Below, in pieces: positions 18,914 to 29,098 of a DNA stretch of 64,000 nt (its first letter is position 1; each line of letters starts with the position of its first letter). Location of the stretch: NCBI RefSeq assembly GCF_001752395.1, contig NZ_MKEK01000001.1:1301259-1365258 (forward strand). Reading direction: 5' to 3'. The notes below the pieces were generated by a model. That model was not told the DNA's origin, searched no databases, and saw only the letters and a list, made by a program, of their open reading frames with translations. The DNA comes from Rheinheimera salexigens (GTDB lineage: Bacteria > Pseudomonadota > Gammaproteobacteria > Enterobacterales > Alteromonadaceae). The translations under genes were made by a program, and so were the position numbers.

Positions 18914-19888
18914 ATGACAAAACAGCTAAAACTTTCAGAAATCGTGCCCGATCATTTATTTGGTAAGCGGTTAGATCAGGTTCTTGCCGAAATGTTCCCT
19001 GATTATTCACGTTCTCGAATAAAAGAATGGATCTTAGCCGGTGCCGTTAAGGTAAACGGAGAAGTAAATACTAAACCTAGAGATAAAGTACTAGGCGAAG
19101 AGCAAATAGATATTCTGGCCGACTTGCCAGAAGAAGTGCGCTTTCTTGCTGAAGATATCGAATTAAATATCGTATATGAAGACGAGCATATCATGGTGAT
19201 TAATAAACCTGCGGGTTTAGTGGTGCATCCTGGTGCGGGTAATGCCGACGGTACTTTGCTTAATGCCTTATTGCATCATGTACCGGGTATTGGCGAAGTG
19301 CCACGCGCCGGTATTGTCCATCGCTTAGATAAAGACACTACTGGTTTAATGGTTATCGCCAAAACGATTCCCGCTCAAACGCATTTAGTTGAAGCTATGC
19401 AAGCCCGTGAAATCGTGCGTGAATACGAAGCGATATGCCACGGTACTATGACTAGCGGAGGCACAATAGATGAACCTATTGGTCGTCACCCTACCAAACG
19501 TACCCATATGGCGGTAACGCAATCGGGTAAAGCGGCAACCACTCATTTTCGGGTGATGGAAAAGTATCGTGCCCATACTCGGCTACGTTTACGCCTAGAA
19601 ACCGGTCGTACTCACCAAATACGGGTGCACTTAAGCTTTAATAACTACCCATTAGTGGGCGATCCAGTGTATGCCGGTCGGCCAAGACCACCGCGTAAAG
19701 CCAGTGCAGAGTTGTTAGCTATTTTAAGAGCTTTTAAACGCCAAGCATTGCACGCAGCCATGTTACGTTTAGCGCATCCTATCACCAGTGAAATTTTAGA
19801 ATGGCATGCGCCTATTCCAGATGACATGGTGCAGTTAAATGCCATATTACGTGCTGATACCGCTGAGCATGGCTTCGATTTAGTCTAA
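18914..19888 (+). CDS. rluD: 23S rRNA pseudouridine(1911/1915/1917) synthase RluD
   Basis: This pseudouridine synthase of 324 residues modifies helix 69 of 23S rRNA. An N-terminal S4 RNA-binding domain (about residues 15-75) precedes the catalytic domain with GIVHRLDKDTTGLMVIAKT, containing the essential Asp. The C-terminal part has RTHQIRVH and LVGDPVYAG. Position next to bamD and upstream of pgeF and clpB is the conserved gammaproteobacterial order. pgeF starts 14 bases after the stop. Confidence 0.97.
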   Translation: MTKQLKLSEIVPDHLFGKRLDQVLAEMFPDYSRSRIKEWILAGAVKVNGEVNTKPRDKVLGEEQIDILADLPEEVRFLAEDIELNIVYEDEHIMVINKPAGLVVHPGAGNADGTLLNALLHHVPGIGEVPRAGIVHRLDKDTTGLMVIAKTIPAQTHLVEAMQAREIVREYEAICHGTMTSGGTIDEPIGRHPTKRTHMAVTQSGKAATTHFRVMEKYRAHTRLRLRLETGRTHQIRVHLSFNNYPLVGDPVYAGRPRPPRKASAELLAILRAFKRQALHAAMLRLAHPITSEILEWHAPIPDDMVQLNAILRADTAEHGFDLV

Positions 19889-19902
19889 GGCTAGACGACA
19901 AT

Positions 19903-20709
19903 ATGCTTATTTATCCAGACTGGCCAGCACCGGCAAATGTTCATGCAGTGAGCAGTAGCCGGTTTGGTGGTGTGTCTAAAGGTGTATACGATAGCCTTAA
20001 TTTAGGGCTGCATGTTAATGATGACGACAAAGCCGTAATGCAAAATCGGATTTGTTATCATCAGTTAGCGAAGATGCCAACACCCACACTATGGTTACAA
20101 CAAGTACATGGTATTGCAGTCGCAGAGTTGACTGTTAAAAGTACGGCTAACAGTACAGAGCCAATTATCGCCGATGCGTGTATTACTTCTGCAAAACAGC
20201 AAGTTTGCACCGTGATGACCGCCGATTGTTTGCCGCTATTAATCTGTGATAGTAATGGCCTGCAAGTGGCGGCAATACATGCCGGTTGGCGCGGGCTTTG
20301 CGGCGGTATTATTGAGCAAACAGTAGCGCGTTTTCCCCAGACGCAACAACTGTTAGTTTGGCTAGGCCCAGCCATAAGCCAAGCAGCGTTTGAAGTCGGG
20401 CCTGAAGTACGAGCGGCTTTTATAAAACATGATGCAAAAGCGGCTACAGCGTTTTTATTACAAGACCAAACCGAGCAAACCCAACTTTCGCAAAGCCAAC
20501 TATCACCAGGCCAACTATCACCAGGCCAAGAGCGGCAAGTTAAATACCGCGCCGATTTATATCAATTAGCTAGGCAGCGTTTACATGCCCTAGGCGTTAG
20601 CGCTATTTATGGTGGTGATTACTGTACCTATCAGCAATCAGAGCTATTCTTTTCTTATCGTCGCGACGGCGAAACGGGGCGCATGGCCAGTTCTATTTGG
20701 CTCGACTAA
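19903..20709 (+). CDS. pgeF: Peptidoglycan editing factor PgeF (YfiH/LACC1 family)
   Basis: A 268-residue multicopper-oxidase-like-fold protein that prevents wrongly built muropeptides (L-Ser for L-Ala) from entering peptidoglycan. The metal site is visible as His in QVHG, Cys in TADCLPLL and His in HAGWRG. It is co-directional with rluD and probably co-transcribed. One oddity is a low-complexity insertion (QLSQSQLSPGQLSPG) encoded partly by a 15-bp tandem duplication at 20496-20525. Confidence 0.93.
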   Translation: MLIYPDWPAPANVHAVSSSRFGGVSKGVYDSLNLGLHVNDDDKAVMQNRICYHQLAKMPTPTLWLQQVHGIAVAELTVKSTANSTEPIIADACITSAKQQVCTVMTADCLPLLICDSNGLQVAAIHAGWRGLCGGIIEQTVARFPQTQQLLVWLGPAISQAAFEVGPEVRAAFIKHDAKAATAFLLQDQTEQTQLSQSQLSPGQLSPGQERQVKYRADLYQLARQRLHALGVSAIYGGDYCTYQQSELFFSYRRDGETGRMASSIWLD

Positions 20710-20750
20710 GGCTTATTTAAACTAAAAAGTCAAATTATTGACGTTGACTG

Positions 20751-20779
20751 CTTGAAATTTCAGCACCGCTACCCAATCT
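20751..20779 (+). promoter_or_regulatory. Sigma-32-type heat-shock promoter for clpB
   Basis: CTTGAAA at 20751-20757 matches the sigma-32 -35 consensus exactly. After a 14-base spacer comes CCCAATCT (20772-20779), one mismatch from the CCCCATNT -10. It lies about 110 bases before the clpB ATG, and clpB is a classic RpoH target. Confidence 0.75.
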
Positions 20780-20888
20780 TATTACCTATCAATAGAACAC
20801 ATCTAGTCTAGTCATTAATGTTAGTTATTAATAACAGATATTAATGCTAGCGACAGTCTTAAACAGATTAAGGCTAATAGGAGCAAAA

Positions 20889-23464
20889 ATGCGTTTAGAA
20901 AAATTTACCAGTAAGTTTCAAGAAGCTATCGCTGATGCGCAATCGTTAGCGCTTGGCCGCGATCAACAATATATCGAACCGGCACACTTAATGTTTGCGC
21001 TGCTAAATCAAGAAGGCGGCACCGTTCGCGATTTACTCAATAAGCTAGCCATCAACTTTAACGATTTACGTTCTAAAGTCAGCCAAGCCATCGATCGCTT
21101 ACCGCGGGTGGAAGGCGACAATGCTAATTTACAGTTATCTTCAGCCACCGCACAGTTATTACAACAGTGCGATAAATTGGCTCAAAAACGTAAAGACCAG
21201 TTTATCTCCAGTGAGCTATTTGTATTAGCTGCCACAGAAGACAAGACTGACTTAGGTAAAGCTTTACGTTTACTAGGCGTGGAAAAAGAAAAAGTTGAGC
21301 AAGCTATCGAGCAAATGCGAGGCGGTCAAAAAGTAGATGATGTTAACGCTGAAGACTCGCGTCAAGCCTTAACTAAATACACTACAGATTTAACCGCCCG
21401 TGCCGAATCAGGTAAATTAGATCCAGTTATTGGTCGCGACGATGAAATTCGCCGCTGTATTCAAGTACTACAACGCCGGACGAAAAATAACCCGGTGTTA
21501 ATTGGCGAACCAGGCGTGGGTAAAACGGCAATTATTGAAGGCTTGGCTCAACGTATTATCAACAAAGAAGTACCAGAAGGGCTGAAAAATAAACGGGTAT
21601 TATCACTCGATTTAGGCTCGTTATTGGCTGGCGCCAAATACCGTGGTGAATTTGAAGAGCGCTTAAAAGCGGTATTAAATGAATTGGCCAAAGAAGAAGG
21701 CCAAGTCATTTTATTTATCGACGAAATTCATACTATGGTTGGGGCCGGTAAAGCCGAAGGTGCTATGGATGCCGGCAATATGTTAAAGCCAGCATTAGCA
21801 CGCGGTGAATTACACTGTGTTGGAGCCACCACGTTAGACGAATACCGTAAATATATTGAAAAAGATGCAGCTTTAGAACGTCGATTTCAAAAGGTATTGG
21901 TTGAAGAGCCTAGCGTGGAAGACACCATTGCTATTTTACGTGGTTTAAAAGAGCGCTACGAAATTCACCATGCAGTGGATATTACCGATCCGGCTATTAT
22001 TGCCGCGGCTACACTATCGCATCGTTATGTGTCCGATCGACAATTGCCAGATAAAGCCATCGACTTAATTGACGAAGCTGCGTCAAGCATTCGGATGCAA
22101 ATGGACTCAAAACCTGAGCAAATGGATCGCTTAGAGCGGCGTATTATTCAATTAAAGTTAGAAGATAATGCGCTGGCCAAAGAGTCGGACGACAGCAGTA
22201 AAAACATCGCGATATTATTCAACAAGAAATCGCTGAGTTAGAAACCAGCTATAACGAGCTAGACGAAATTTGGTCATCGGAAAAAGCCGCGTTACAAGGC
22301 ACCCAGAATATTAAAACCGAGCTAGAGCAAGCCCGGCTTGATATGGAAGTGGCTCGCCGCGCTAGTGATTTACAGCGAATGTCGGAATTACAATATGGCC
22401 GCATTCCTGAGCTAGAGAAAAAACTCGACTTAGCCAGCCAAGCTGAAATGCAAGAAAATACCTTATTGCGTAATAAAGTAACCGAGCACGAAATTGCCGA
22501 TGTGCTATCCAAAGCCACCGGTATTCCGGTAAGTAAAATGCTCGAAGGTGAACGTGATAAATTATTGCAAATGGAAGATGCTTTACATAAAACAGTGATC
22601 GGCCAAGACGAAGCGGTCACGGCAATTTCGCATGCTATTCGCCGTTCACGTGCTGGGCTGTCTGATCCGAACAAACCGATTGGTTCGTTCTTGTTCTTAG
22701 GCCCAACCGGTGTCGGTAAAACCGAATTAACAAAGTCCTTAGCTCAGTTCTTATTCGATAGCCCTGAGGCCATGGTGCGAATTGATATGTCTGAGTTTAT
22801 GGAAAAACATGCGGTGTCGCGTTTAGTCGGTGCGCCGCCAGGTTATGTCGGTTATGAAGAGGGTGGTTACTTAACTGAAGCTGTGCGTCGTAAACCGTAC
22901 TCAGTCATCTTGCTAGATGAAGTAGAAAAAGCGCATCCCGATGTGTTTAATATTCTACTACAAGTGCTAGATGACGGCCGGTTAACAGACGGTCAAGGTA
23001 GAACGGTCGATTTTAAAAACACCGTGATTATTATGACCTCAAACTTAGGCTCTGATTTAATTCAAGAGCATTATAAAGAACATAGCTATCAGCAAATGAA
23101 AGATATGCTAATGGGCGTGTTAGTACAGCAGTTTAGACCGGAGTTTTTAAACCGGTTAGATGAAACTGTGGTATTCCACCCGTTAGATACCACGCAAATT
23201 CGCAGCATTGCTAAAATACAGCTGGCGCGACTAGAGCAGCGTTTACAAGAGCGGCAATATCACTTTGCCATTACTGATGTGGCGTTAGATAAGCTAGCTG
23301 AAATTGGCTTTGACCCATTATATGGTGCACGGCCATTAAAACGGGCAATCCAGCAACACCTAGAAAATCCGTTAGCTCAAGCCTTATTACAAGGCGATGT
23401 GTTACCAGGTAGCACCATTACGCTGGATCATAATGGCGAAAAGTTTGTGGTATCTAGCAAATAA
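20889..23464 (+). pseudogene. clpB: ATP-dependent disaggregase ClpB, single-base frameshift
   Basis: ClpB extracts and refolds aggregated proteins together with DnaK. Both halves are present. An ATG at 20889 opens [13 protein letters not shown], then the N domain, and NBD1 with Walker [10 protein letters not shown] and Walker [13 protein letters not shown]2 has GPTGVGKTE and [13 protein letters not shown] and runs to the C terminus. The frame breaks at an A-run at 22200-22204: one extra A joins SSKK to [13 protein letters not shown] with no stop and restores about 858 residues, against 857 in E. coli. As given, translation stops at 22241. Since ClpB is a conserved single-copy chaperone, a sequencing or assembly error is more likely than real loss. 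Confidence 0.93.
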
Positions 23465-23535
23465 CAGCCTAAAGCGAAAACAAGTTAGGCTAAATATGGC
23501 TTATTGGCACAGTTTAGCTATAAATTAGCTATATA

Positions 23536-23570
23536 AAGAAGTGACTGCAACCCAGTCACTTCTTCCTTTT
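23536..23570 (+). terminator. Intrinsic terminator after clpB
   Basis: An 11-bp stem, AAGAAGTGACT / AGTCACTTCTT, with a 7-base loop is followed by CCTTTT, 71 bases after the clpB stop. Confidence 0.82.
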
Positions 23571-23633
23571 CGCTATTCATGTTATCTTAGCTACCTTATA
23601 ATTAGTCCATAGCCCATTATTAGAAGTAGTTTT

Positions 23634-24479
23634 ATGACCGAGTCAAAAATGAATGACACTAGCCCAAAAAAAGGGATCTTCTTACTACCTAATTTATTAA
23701 CTACAGGTGGTTTGTTTTCTGGATTTTATGCCATCGTCACATCGATGAATGGCCACTTTGAAGCTGCCGCTGTAGCTATTTTTGTCGCGATGATATTCGA
23801 CGGCTTAGATGGTCGGGTTGCAAGGCTCACTAATACCCAAAGTGAATTTGGTGCCCAATACGATAGTATGGCCGATATGATATCTTTTGGTGTGGCACCC
23901 GCATTAGTTGCTTATAACTGGGGTTTATCTGGTTTAGGTAAATTTGGTTGGCTAGCAGCTTTTGTCTTTGTCGCTTGTGCTGCACTACGCTTAGCGCGTT
24001 TTAACGCCAACTTAGGTGTTACTGATGGCCGTTTCTTTCAAGGCTTAGCCAGCCCAGCTGCCGCAGCATTAGTAGCCGGTATGGTCTGGACCGGCAGTAA
24101 TTATCAAATCGATGGCCATAGTTTTGGTTATATCGTCGGTATTGTTACTATTTTAGCCGGTTTGCTGATGGTGAGTAACTTCCGTTATAACTCTTTTAAA
24201 GATGTTAACTGGCGCGATCGAGTGTCGTTTTTAACCATCTTATTGGTAGTGTTAATCTTTGTAGTCATTGCCGCACGCCCAGCTGAAATGCTATTTGGTA
24301 TCTTCTTAATCTACGCCTGTTCAGGGCCTATCACGACTATCCGTAGTGTACGTAAATTAAAGCTAGAGCACGTAGTAGGCGACTCAGACGACGCAGACTT
24401 TGCTGATGATATAGATAAGCCAGTACAAAAGACGGCTAAACCAGAAGCAGAAAGCGAACAGCCAAAAGATAATACTTAA
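23634..24479 (+). CDS. pssA: CDP-diacylglycerol--serine O-phosphatidyltransferase
   Basis: A polytopic membrane enzyme of 281 residues that makes phosphatidylserine, the precursor of phosphatidylethanolamine. The CDP-alcohol phosphatidyltransferase motif is DGLDGRVARLTNTQSEFGAQYDSMAD, with the conserved Asp set. Several hydrophobic helices follow, then a charged acidic C-terminal tail. It belongs to the membrane-spanning PssA type (as in Bacillus), not the soluble E. coli type. It starts at an ATG at 23634, with an in-frame ATG nearby at 23649. Confidence 0.94.
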   Translation: MTESKMNDTSPKKGIFLLPNLLTTGGLFSGFYAIVTSMNGHFEAAAVAIFVAMIFDGLDGRVARLTNTQSEFGAQYDSMADMISFGVAPALVAYNWGLSGLGKFGWLAAFVFVACAALRLARFNANLGVTDGRFFQGLASPAAAALVAGMVWTGSNYQIDGHSFGYIVGIVTILAGLLMVSNFRYNSFKDVNWRDRVSFLTILLVVLIFVVIAARPAEMLFGIFLIYACSGPITTIRSVRKLKLEHVVGDSDDADFADDIDKPVQKTAKPEAESEQPKDNT

Positions 24480-24508
24480 GGGTTAACTCAGTTTAATCTA
24501 GCTAAACA

Positions 24509-24542
24509 AAAAAACGGTTTGTCTCAAAGCAAACCGTTTTTT
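24509..24542 (+). terminator. Intrinsic terminator after pssA
   Basis: The stem AAAACGGTTTG / CAAACCGTTTT with an 8-base loop is flanked by A- and T-runs, 30 bases after the pssA stop. It works in either direction by sequence. The composite repeat begins immediately downstream. Confidence 0.88.
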
Positions 24543-24543
24543 A

Positions 24544-24722
24544 TTTCAAGGGGTCAGATGTACTTGAAACCAAATAAATGCATTTCAAGTACTCTGACCC
24601 CTTGAAAATTACTTAATAAGGAACGGTTTTTACCCTAAACTAACCACGGGAGCCCTGGACGGGCGGACTTGAGCCCCCATGGATGGGTTCACGGCGTGTT
24701 AGTGTGGGTAAACCGATCCGTC
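24544..24722. repeat. Composite palindromic repeat, copy 2
   Basis: This is the second copy of the element at 17822-17994, in the same order and orientation. The first part pairs 24544-24569 with 24583-24607 (arms begin TTTCAAGGGGTCAGA; one bulged base) around a different spacer. The second part (24620-24721) matches the first copy over about 100 bases with a scatter of substitutions, and keeps the inverted ends GGTTTTTACCC / GGGTAAACC. It again lies between convergent genes, pssA and a chemoreceptor. Confidence 0.85.
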
Positions 24723-24764
24723 TATATACTCAAATGTCGAACGAAATAATCAGTATGCTTTAGG

Positions 24765-26309
24765 TTAGCCAAAACTCTTATTTAAACCGGCAATTTGCAC
24801 GGCTTTATTTTGTAAATCGACACTGTTATCAGCAACAACATGAATATTAGCTAAATTGGAATCGCCAATAGTGCGAATTTGTTGCACATTCTGCTGCACT
24901 TCTTGAGCAACAACACCTTGTTGGGTGGCCGCGGTGGCAATTTGCGATGATAAATCGGCAATGTTATTAACCATTTGCGATATTTCATTTAACTGCTGCT
25001 GGCTAATAACTGTTTCATCTACACAGTGCTCAGCTTGCTCTCTGGTGTTTAACATCACCTTGCCCCAGTTTAATAGGGTTTGCTGGATCTCAGTAATAGA
25101 CAGCTTAATTTGCTCGGTAGCCTTATGAGTGCGGGATGATAACGCTCTCACTTCATCGGCAACCACCGCAAAGCCGCGGCCATGTTCACCGGCACGAGCT
25201 GCTTCAATGGCCGCATTTAAGGCTAGTAAGTTAGTTTGATCGGCAATACCTTGAATTTCGGTCATCACCGTGCCAATCCGCTCAGCTTCTACTGCTAAGC
25301 TATCGGCAGTCGAGGCCGCGCCTTGTACTTCACTGGCGAGTTTTTTTACTGTCTTAGCTGTTTGCGCCATAGTCACTTTAGCTGTTTCACAAATACTGTG
25401 GGTATCGTTAACTTGTAAGTGAGTCTGATGAGTACGATCAGCAATATCTTGCACCGTACTACTTAATTGGGTCGTGGCCGTGGCAATACTAATCAGTTGC
25501 TGTTGCTGCTCGGCAAAACCAGATTTCGTCATGGTTACGGCTTCATGCTGGGTTTCGGCAATATGCATTAATGCGCTAGTGCTATCGGTAATACGGCCTA
25601 ATACAGTTCTTAAGCGAGCTTGCAGCATTAATTGTTGGAATTCAGCTATGCCATAAGCGCCTTCGCCAGCGTATATCCAACGCGAAACGCTATCAAACTC
25701 GGCTTTAGTTTGGGTTAACTGCGCCGGAATAATAAACAACTCATCATAACAACAGGCTAGCCAACATAATGGCAGTAATAGCGCCCATAAAAAGTGGCTA
25801 CCAAAAATATAGGCACCGCCTAACGCTAGCACTAAACTTAATACTAAGGCCAATATGCGCTTCATGGCAAAGTTACTGCGCCAGTCAGAAGGGGTTTTTC
25901 CGTCCATCATAGTCGGATAAAGCTCGCTGGCACTTTGAATCATTTTTGCCGTTGGTTTAAATCTAACTGATTGATAACCTGCCAACTTGTTATTTTCATA
26001 AATAGGGGTTACAAACGCATCTACCCAATAAAAACTGCCATTTTTAGTGCGGTTTTTTACCACACCACGCCAAGACTGACCTAACTTAAGTTTTTGCCAT
26101 AAATCGGTAAAAGCGGCTTTGGGCATATCCGGATGGCGGACTAAATTATGATTTTTACCCTGCATTTCTTCAGGGCTATAGCCTGAAACTTGGCAAAACA
26201 CTGGATTGGTATAAGTAATTACGCCGCGCAAATCAGTGGTAGACACCAGTTCTTGATCAGCAGGAAAAGTAACTTCTTCATTAATAACACTACTATTACG
26301 ACGACTCAT
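24765..26309 (-). CDS. PAS-domain methyl-accepting chemotaxis protein (Aer-like)
   Basis: A 514-residue energy or redox taxis receptor. An N-terminal PAS domain (about residues 15-120; [24 protein letters not shown], then [17 protein letters not shown]) resembles the FAD-binding PAS of Aer. A hydrophobic hairpin (about 150-195) anchors it. The C-terminal MCP signalling domain carries the hairpin tip sequence [20 protein letters not shown] and DEVRALSSR. No periplasmic ligand domain is present, so sensing is intracellular. Whether it binds FAD or heme cannot be read from sequence. Confidence 0.92.
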   Translation of the reverse strand: MSRRNSSVINEEVTFPADQELVSTTDLRGVITYTNPVFCQVSGYSPEEMQGKNHNLVRHPDMPKAAFTDLWQKLKLGQSWRGVVKNRTKNGSFYWVDAFVTPIYENNKLAGYQSVRFKPTAKMIQSASELYPTMMDGKTPSDWRSNFAMKRILALVLSLVLALGGAYIFGSHFLWALLLPLCWLACCYDELFIIPAQLTQTKAEFDSVSRWIYAGEGAYGIAEFQQLMLQARLRTVLGRITDSTSALMHIAETQHEAVTMTKSGFAEQQQQLISIATATTQLSSTVQDIADRTHQTHLQVNDTHSICETAKVTMAQTAKTVKKLASEVQGAASTADSLAVEAERIGTVMTEIQGIADQTNLLALNAAIEAARAGEHGRGFAVVADEVRALSSRTHKATEQIKLSITEIQQTLLNWGKVMLNTREQAEHCVDETVISQQQLNEISQMVNNIADLSSQIATAATQQGVVAQEVQQNVQQIRTIGDSNLANIHVVADNSVDLQNKAVQIAGLNKSFG

Positions 26310-26537
26310 ATTAATAAACCTAAATTATTTGATACCATTACAGATACTTGGCGCGGAGTATAAAATAAAAGCCCTACCATTTATAGTGATATAACACGCT
26401 CCAATAAGCGCAGTGGTGGCTGTTTCTGCAAATATATTTGTTCTTCAGCCAATTGCCAGCTAAATTGGGGGTAACCCTTGAGTTTATTTAGCCTCATCCC
26501 CAAATCTAGCGTGATGCTTACCGATTAAGGAAATAAC

Positions 26538-28127
26538 TTGTCTACACTTATTCAACAACGACTCTCTGCACTAAATACCGATGCATTTAAAAAAACGGTA
26601 GTAGGTATAAAACGCGGCATTGAGCGAGAAACTTTGCGCGTCTGTCCAGACGGTAAGCTAGCATTAACCGGGCATCAAAAAGAGTTGGGTTCTGCGTTAA
26701 CTCATCCGCTAATTACTACAGACTTTTCTGAATCATTATTAGAATTTATCACCCCAGCTTGTGACGATATCGATACCACTTTGGCCCAACTCAGTGATAT
26801 TCATCATTATGTCAGTCAGCAAATTGGTGACGAGCAATTTTGGCCAGCCAGTATGCCGTGTTTTATTAACAGCCAAGATACTATTCCGCTGGCGCAATAT
26901 GGCAGCTCGAATGTTGGTAAAATGAAAACCTTATATCGCAAAGGCTTACATAATCGCTATGGCAGTATGATGCAGGCGATAAGTGGCGTGCATTTTAACT
27001 TTTCTTTTTCAACCGAATTTTGGCAGAACTATCAGCAATTACTTGGCGATACCGGCGATTTACAAAGCTTTATTTCCGCCCAATATTTAGGCCTTATTCG
27101 TAACTACAAACGTTATGTATGGCTAATGGTGTATTTATTTGGTGCCTCTCCGGCCATGTGTAAGTCATTTATTGCCGATCGCGAGACTAAATACGACTTT
27201 AAACCTTTAGGTAAAGGCAGCTTATATTTACCTTATGCTACGTCGTTACGGATGAGTGATTTGGGCTATACCAGCAGCGCACAATCTAGTTTAAACATTA
27301 GTTACAACAGCCTGCCTGAATATGTAAGTGGGTTACAAGACGCAATAAGCAAACCATCAGAGCAATACAGTAAAATTGGCGTTAAGTTTGATAACCAGTA
27401 CCAGCAGCTTAATACCAATGTCTTGCAGATTGAAAACGAATTTTATTCAACTATTAGACCCAAGCGTACTGCCGAGTCTGGTGAGAGACCAACCACAGCT
27501 TTAGCTAAACACGGTGTGGAATATGTTGAAGTACGAGCATTAGATGTAAACCCTTTTAGCAACATTGGTATTAATTCTGAGCAAATGCACTTCTTAGATA
27601 TCTTTATGCTGTTCTGCTTGTTGCAAGATAGCCCTGATTTGTCGATTGAAGAGCATAATATTACTGATGCCAATTTACGTAAAGTGGTCACTGATGGTCG
27701 TCGCTTAAATTTAGATCTACAAGATGGTGAGCATCCGCGCTTAATGCAAGATTGGGCCGAGCAACTGTTTGCCGACATGATGCCCATCGCTAAATATTTA
27801 GATAGCGCATACAACAAACAGAAGTACCACACAGTATTAACTGATTTTTATAAAGCACTATTAAACCCAGCGTTAACCTACTCAGGGCAAATACTGGATA
27901 AATTACTACCAGAACAAGTGGATAATGGCAGTTTTATGCTGCAATTAGCAACAGAGTATAAACAGCAATTAAAGCAACAACCGTATCAGATTTATTCAGA
28001 GCAAATGTTTATCGATAAAGCGGCTGAGTCGCTGCAAAAGCAGCAACAAATTGAGCAACAAGAAGACATCAGTTTTTCGCAATACTTAAAACAGTATTAT
28101 GCCGAAATGCCCGACTGTGATGAGTAA
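26538..28127 (+). CDS. gshA: Glutamate--cysteine ligase
   Basis: This enzyme of 529 residues makes gamma-glutamylcysteine, the first and limiting step of glutathione synthesis. It follows E. coli GshA: an early GIERETLRV, DFSESLLEFITPA, the GVHFNFSF substrate-site block, and the VEYVEVRALDVNPF motif. It starts at TTG (26538) with an AAGGA site 8 bases upstream; no better ATG aligns with the family N terminus. Confidence 0.96.
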   Translation: MSTLIQQRLSALNTDAFKKTVVGIKRGIERETLRVCPDGKLALTGHQKELGSALTHPLITTDFSESLLEFITPACDDIDTTLAQLSDIHHYVSQQIGDEQFWPASMPCFINSQDTIPLAQYGSSNVGKMKTLYRKGLHNRYGSMMQAISGVHFNFSFSTEFWQNYQQLLGDTGDLQSFISAQYLGLIRNYKRYVWLMVYLFGASPAMCKSFIADRETKYDFKPLGKGSLYLPYATSLRMSDLGYTSSAQSSLNISYNSLPEYVSGLQDAISKPSEQYSKIGVKFDNQYQQLNTNVLQIENEFYSTIRPKRTAESGERPTTALAKHGVEYVEVRALDVNPFSNIGINSEQMHFLDIFMLFCLLQDSPDLSIEEHNITDANLRKVVTDGRRLNLDLQDGEHPRLMQDWAEQLFADMMPIAKYLDSAYNKQKYHTVLTDFYKALLNPALTYSGQILDKLLPEQVDNGSFMLQLATEYKQQLKQQPYQIYSEQMFIDKAAESLQKQQQIEQQEDISFSQYLKQYYAEMPDCDE

Positions 28128-28274
28128 CTAAATCAATAGTTTGATGAGCAACTAAAGCAAACCGTAAATAATAGGCAAAAAAAATGGGCTACCAAATGGT
28201 AGCCCTAACTTTAATCCAGGGAGAAATAACACATAAAGCTTGTAGCTTTGCTACACCTTGTTAGAATCAGCCGG

Positions 28275-28931
28275 ATGAAAAAAGTTCAAAACATAGTTCA
28301 CAATACTGCTAAGACTATCGCTAATATAGCTCACAGCCAATCTCAGGCTAAAACGCGTAATTTAGCGCGTAAAGTCGCCTCTCGCATTAGCCTAATCGGA
28401 ATAATGGCCATTATTCTTGCCGGTTGCAGCACCGCACCGCCAAAAAACAGCGCTAATATTTGCGAAATCTTTCATGAGCATCGTAGTTGGTATGACGAAG
28501 CGGCAAAAGTGCGCGATAAATGGGGCGTGCCTATTCATATCCCCATGAGCATCATGTATCAAGAAAGCAGCTTTAAGCATAATGCCCGGCCACCCATGCG
28601 TTGGTTCCTCGGTTTTATCCCTTATGGCCGAGCCAGTACAGCTTATGGTTACTCGCAAGCTAAAACCGTTACTTGGGATGAATACGTTAAAGAAGCCGAT
28701 CGGTTTTGGGTAAGTCGCGACAACTTTGGCGACGCCATGGACTTTATGGGCTGGTATATCGACAAAACCCATCGTTTAAATAAAGTCTCTAAATGGGATG
28801 GTTATCACCAATACTTAAATTATCACGAAGGCTGGGGCGGTTATCGTCGCGGTTCTTACAAAAGTAAAACCTGGTTAGTGAATACCGCAAAAAAGTGGAT
28901 AACCGGGCAAAAACCTATGCCGCACAATTAA
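28275..28931 (+). CDS. Lytic-transglycosylase-like (SLT domain) lipoprotein
   Basis: About 218 residues. A basic N-terminal stretch and hydrophobic segment end in the lipobox LAGC (about residue 52), so it should be a lipoprotein. The mature part has MYQESSFKHNARPP, where the Glu occupies the catalytic place of SLT-type lytic transglycosylases, then SYG/AYGYSQAKTVTWDEY and YHEGWGGY. The predicted activity is cleavage of peptidoglycan glycan strands. The ATG at 28275 is preferred over an upstream TTG at 28248. The unusually long n-region before the lipobox is odd; an internal Met (about residue 47) is unlikely to be the start. Confidence 0.8.
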   Translation: MKKVQNIVHNTAKTIANIAHSQSQAKTRNLARKVASRISLIGIMAIILAGCSTAPPKNSANICEIFHEHRSWYDEAAKVRDKWGVPIHIPMSIMYQESSFKHNARPPMRWFLGFIPYGRASTAYGYSQAKTVTWDEYVKEADRFWVSRDNFGDAMDFMGWYIDKTHRLNKVSKWDGYHQYLNYHEGWGGYRRGSYKSKTWLVNTAKKWITGQKPMPHN

Positions 28932-28998
28932 ATCAATGTGAAGACGACTTAAAACGCGGCTGGTTATGGCGCCTGTTCTGGGGCTAGCCCTAATTAAC

Positions 28999-29042
28999 AG
29001 AATATGGGGTCAGTGCACATAGAATATGGGGTCAGTGTACAT
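28999..29042 (+). repeat. Tandem 22-bp direct repeat with GGGGTCAGTG core
   Basis: Two head-to-tail units, AGAATATGGGGTCAGTGCACAT (shown as its first 20 bases AGAATATGGGGTCAGTGCAC) and its one-mismatch copy, lie in the gap between convergent SLT lipoprotein and rlmA genes. The GGGGTCAG core is shared with the palindromes elsewhere in this window, but here the copies are direct, not inverted. Confidence 0.75.
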
Positions 29043-29098
29043 TAATTTTTGTTAATTTACTCCGAGCCCGCATCAATACTAAGCTAACTGATACAGGT

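Noticed and set aside
22249..22674. Minus-strand open frame within clpB
   Set aside because: It lies opposite the clpB coding region and is fully explained by the restored clpB frame, whose conserved ClpB motifs are on the plus strand.
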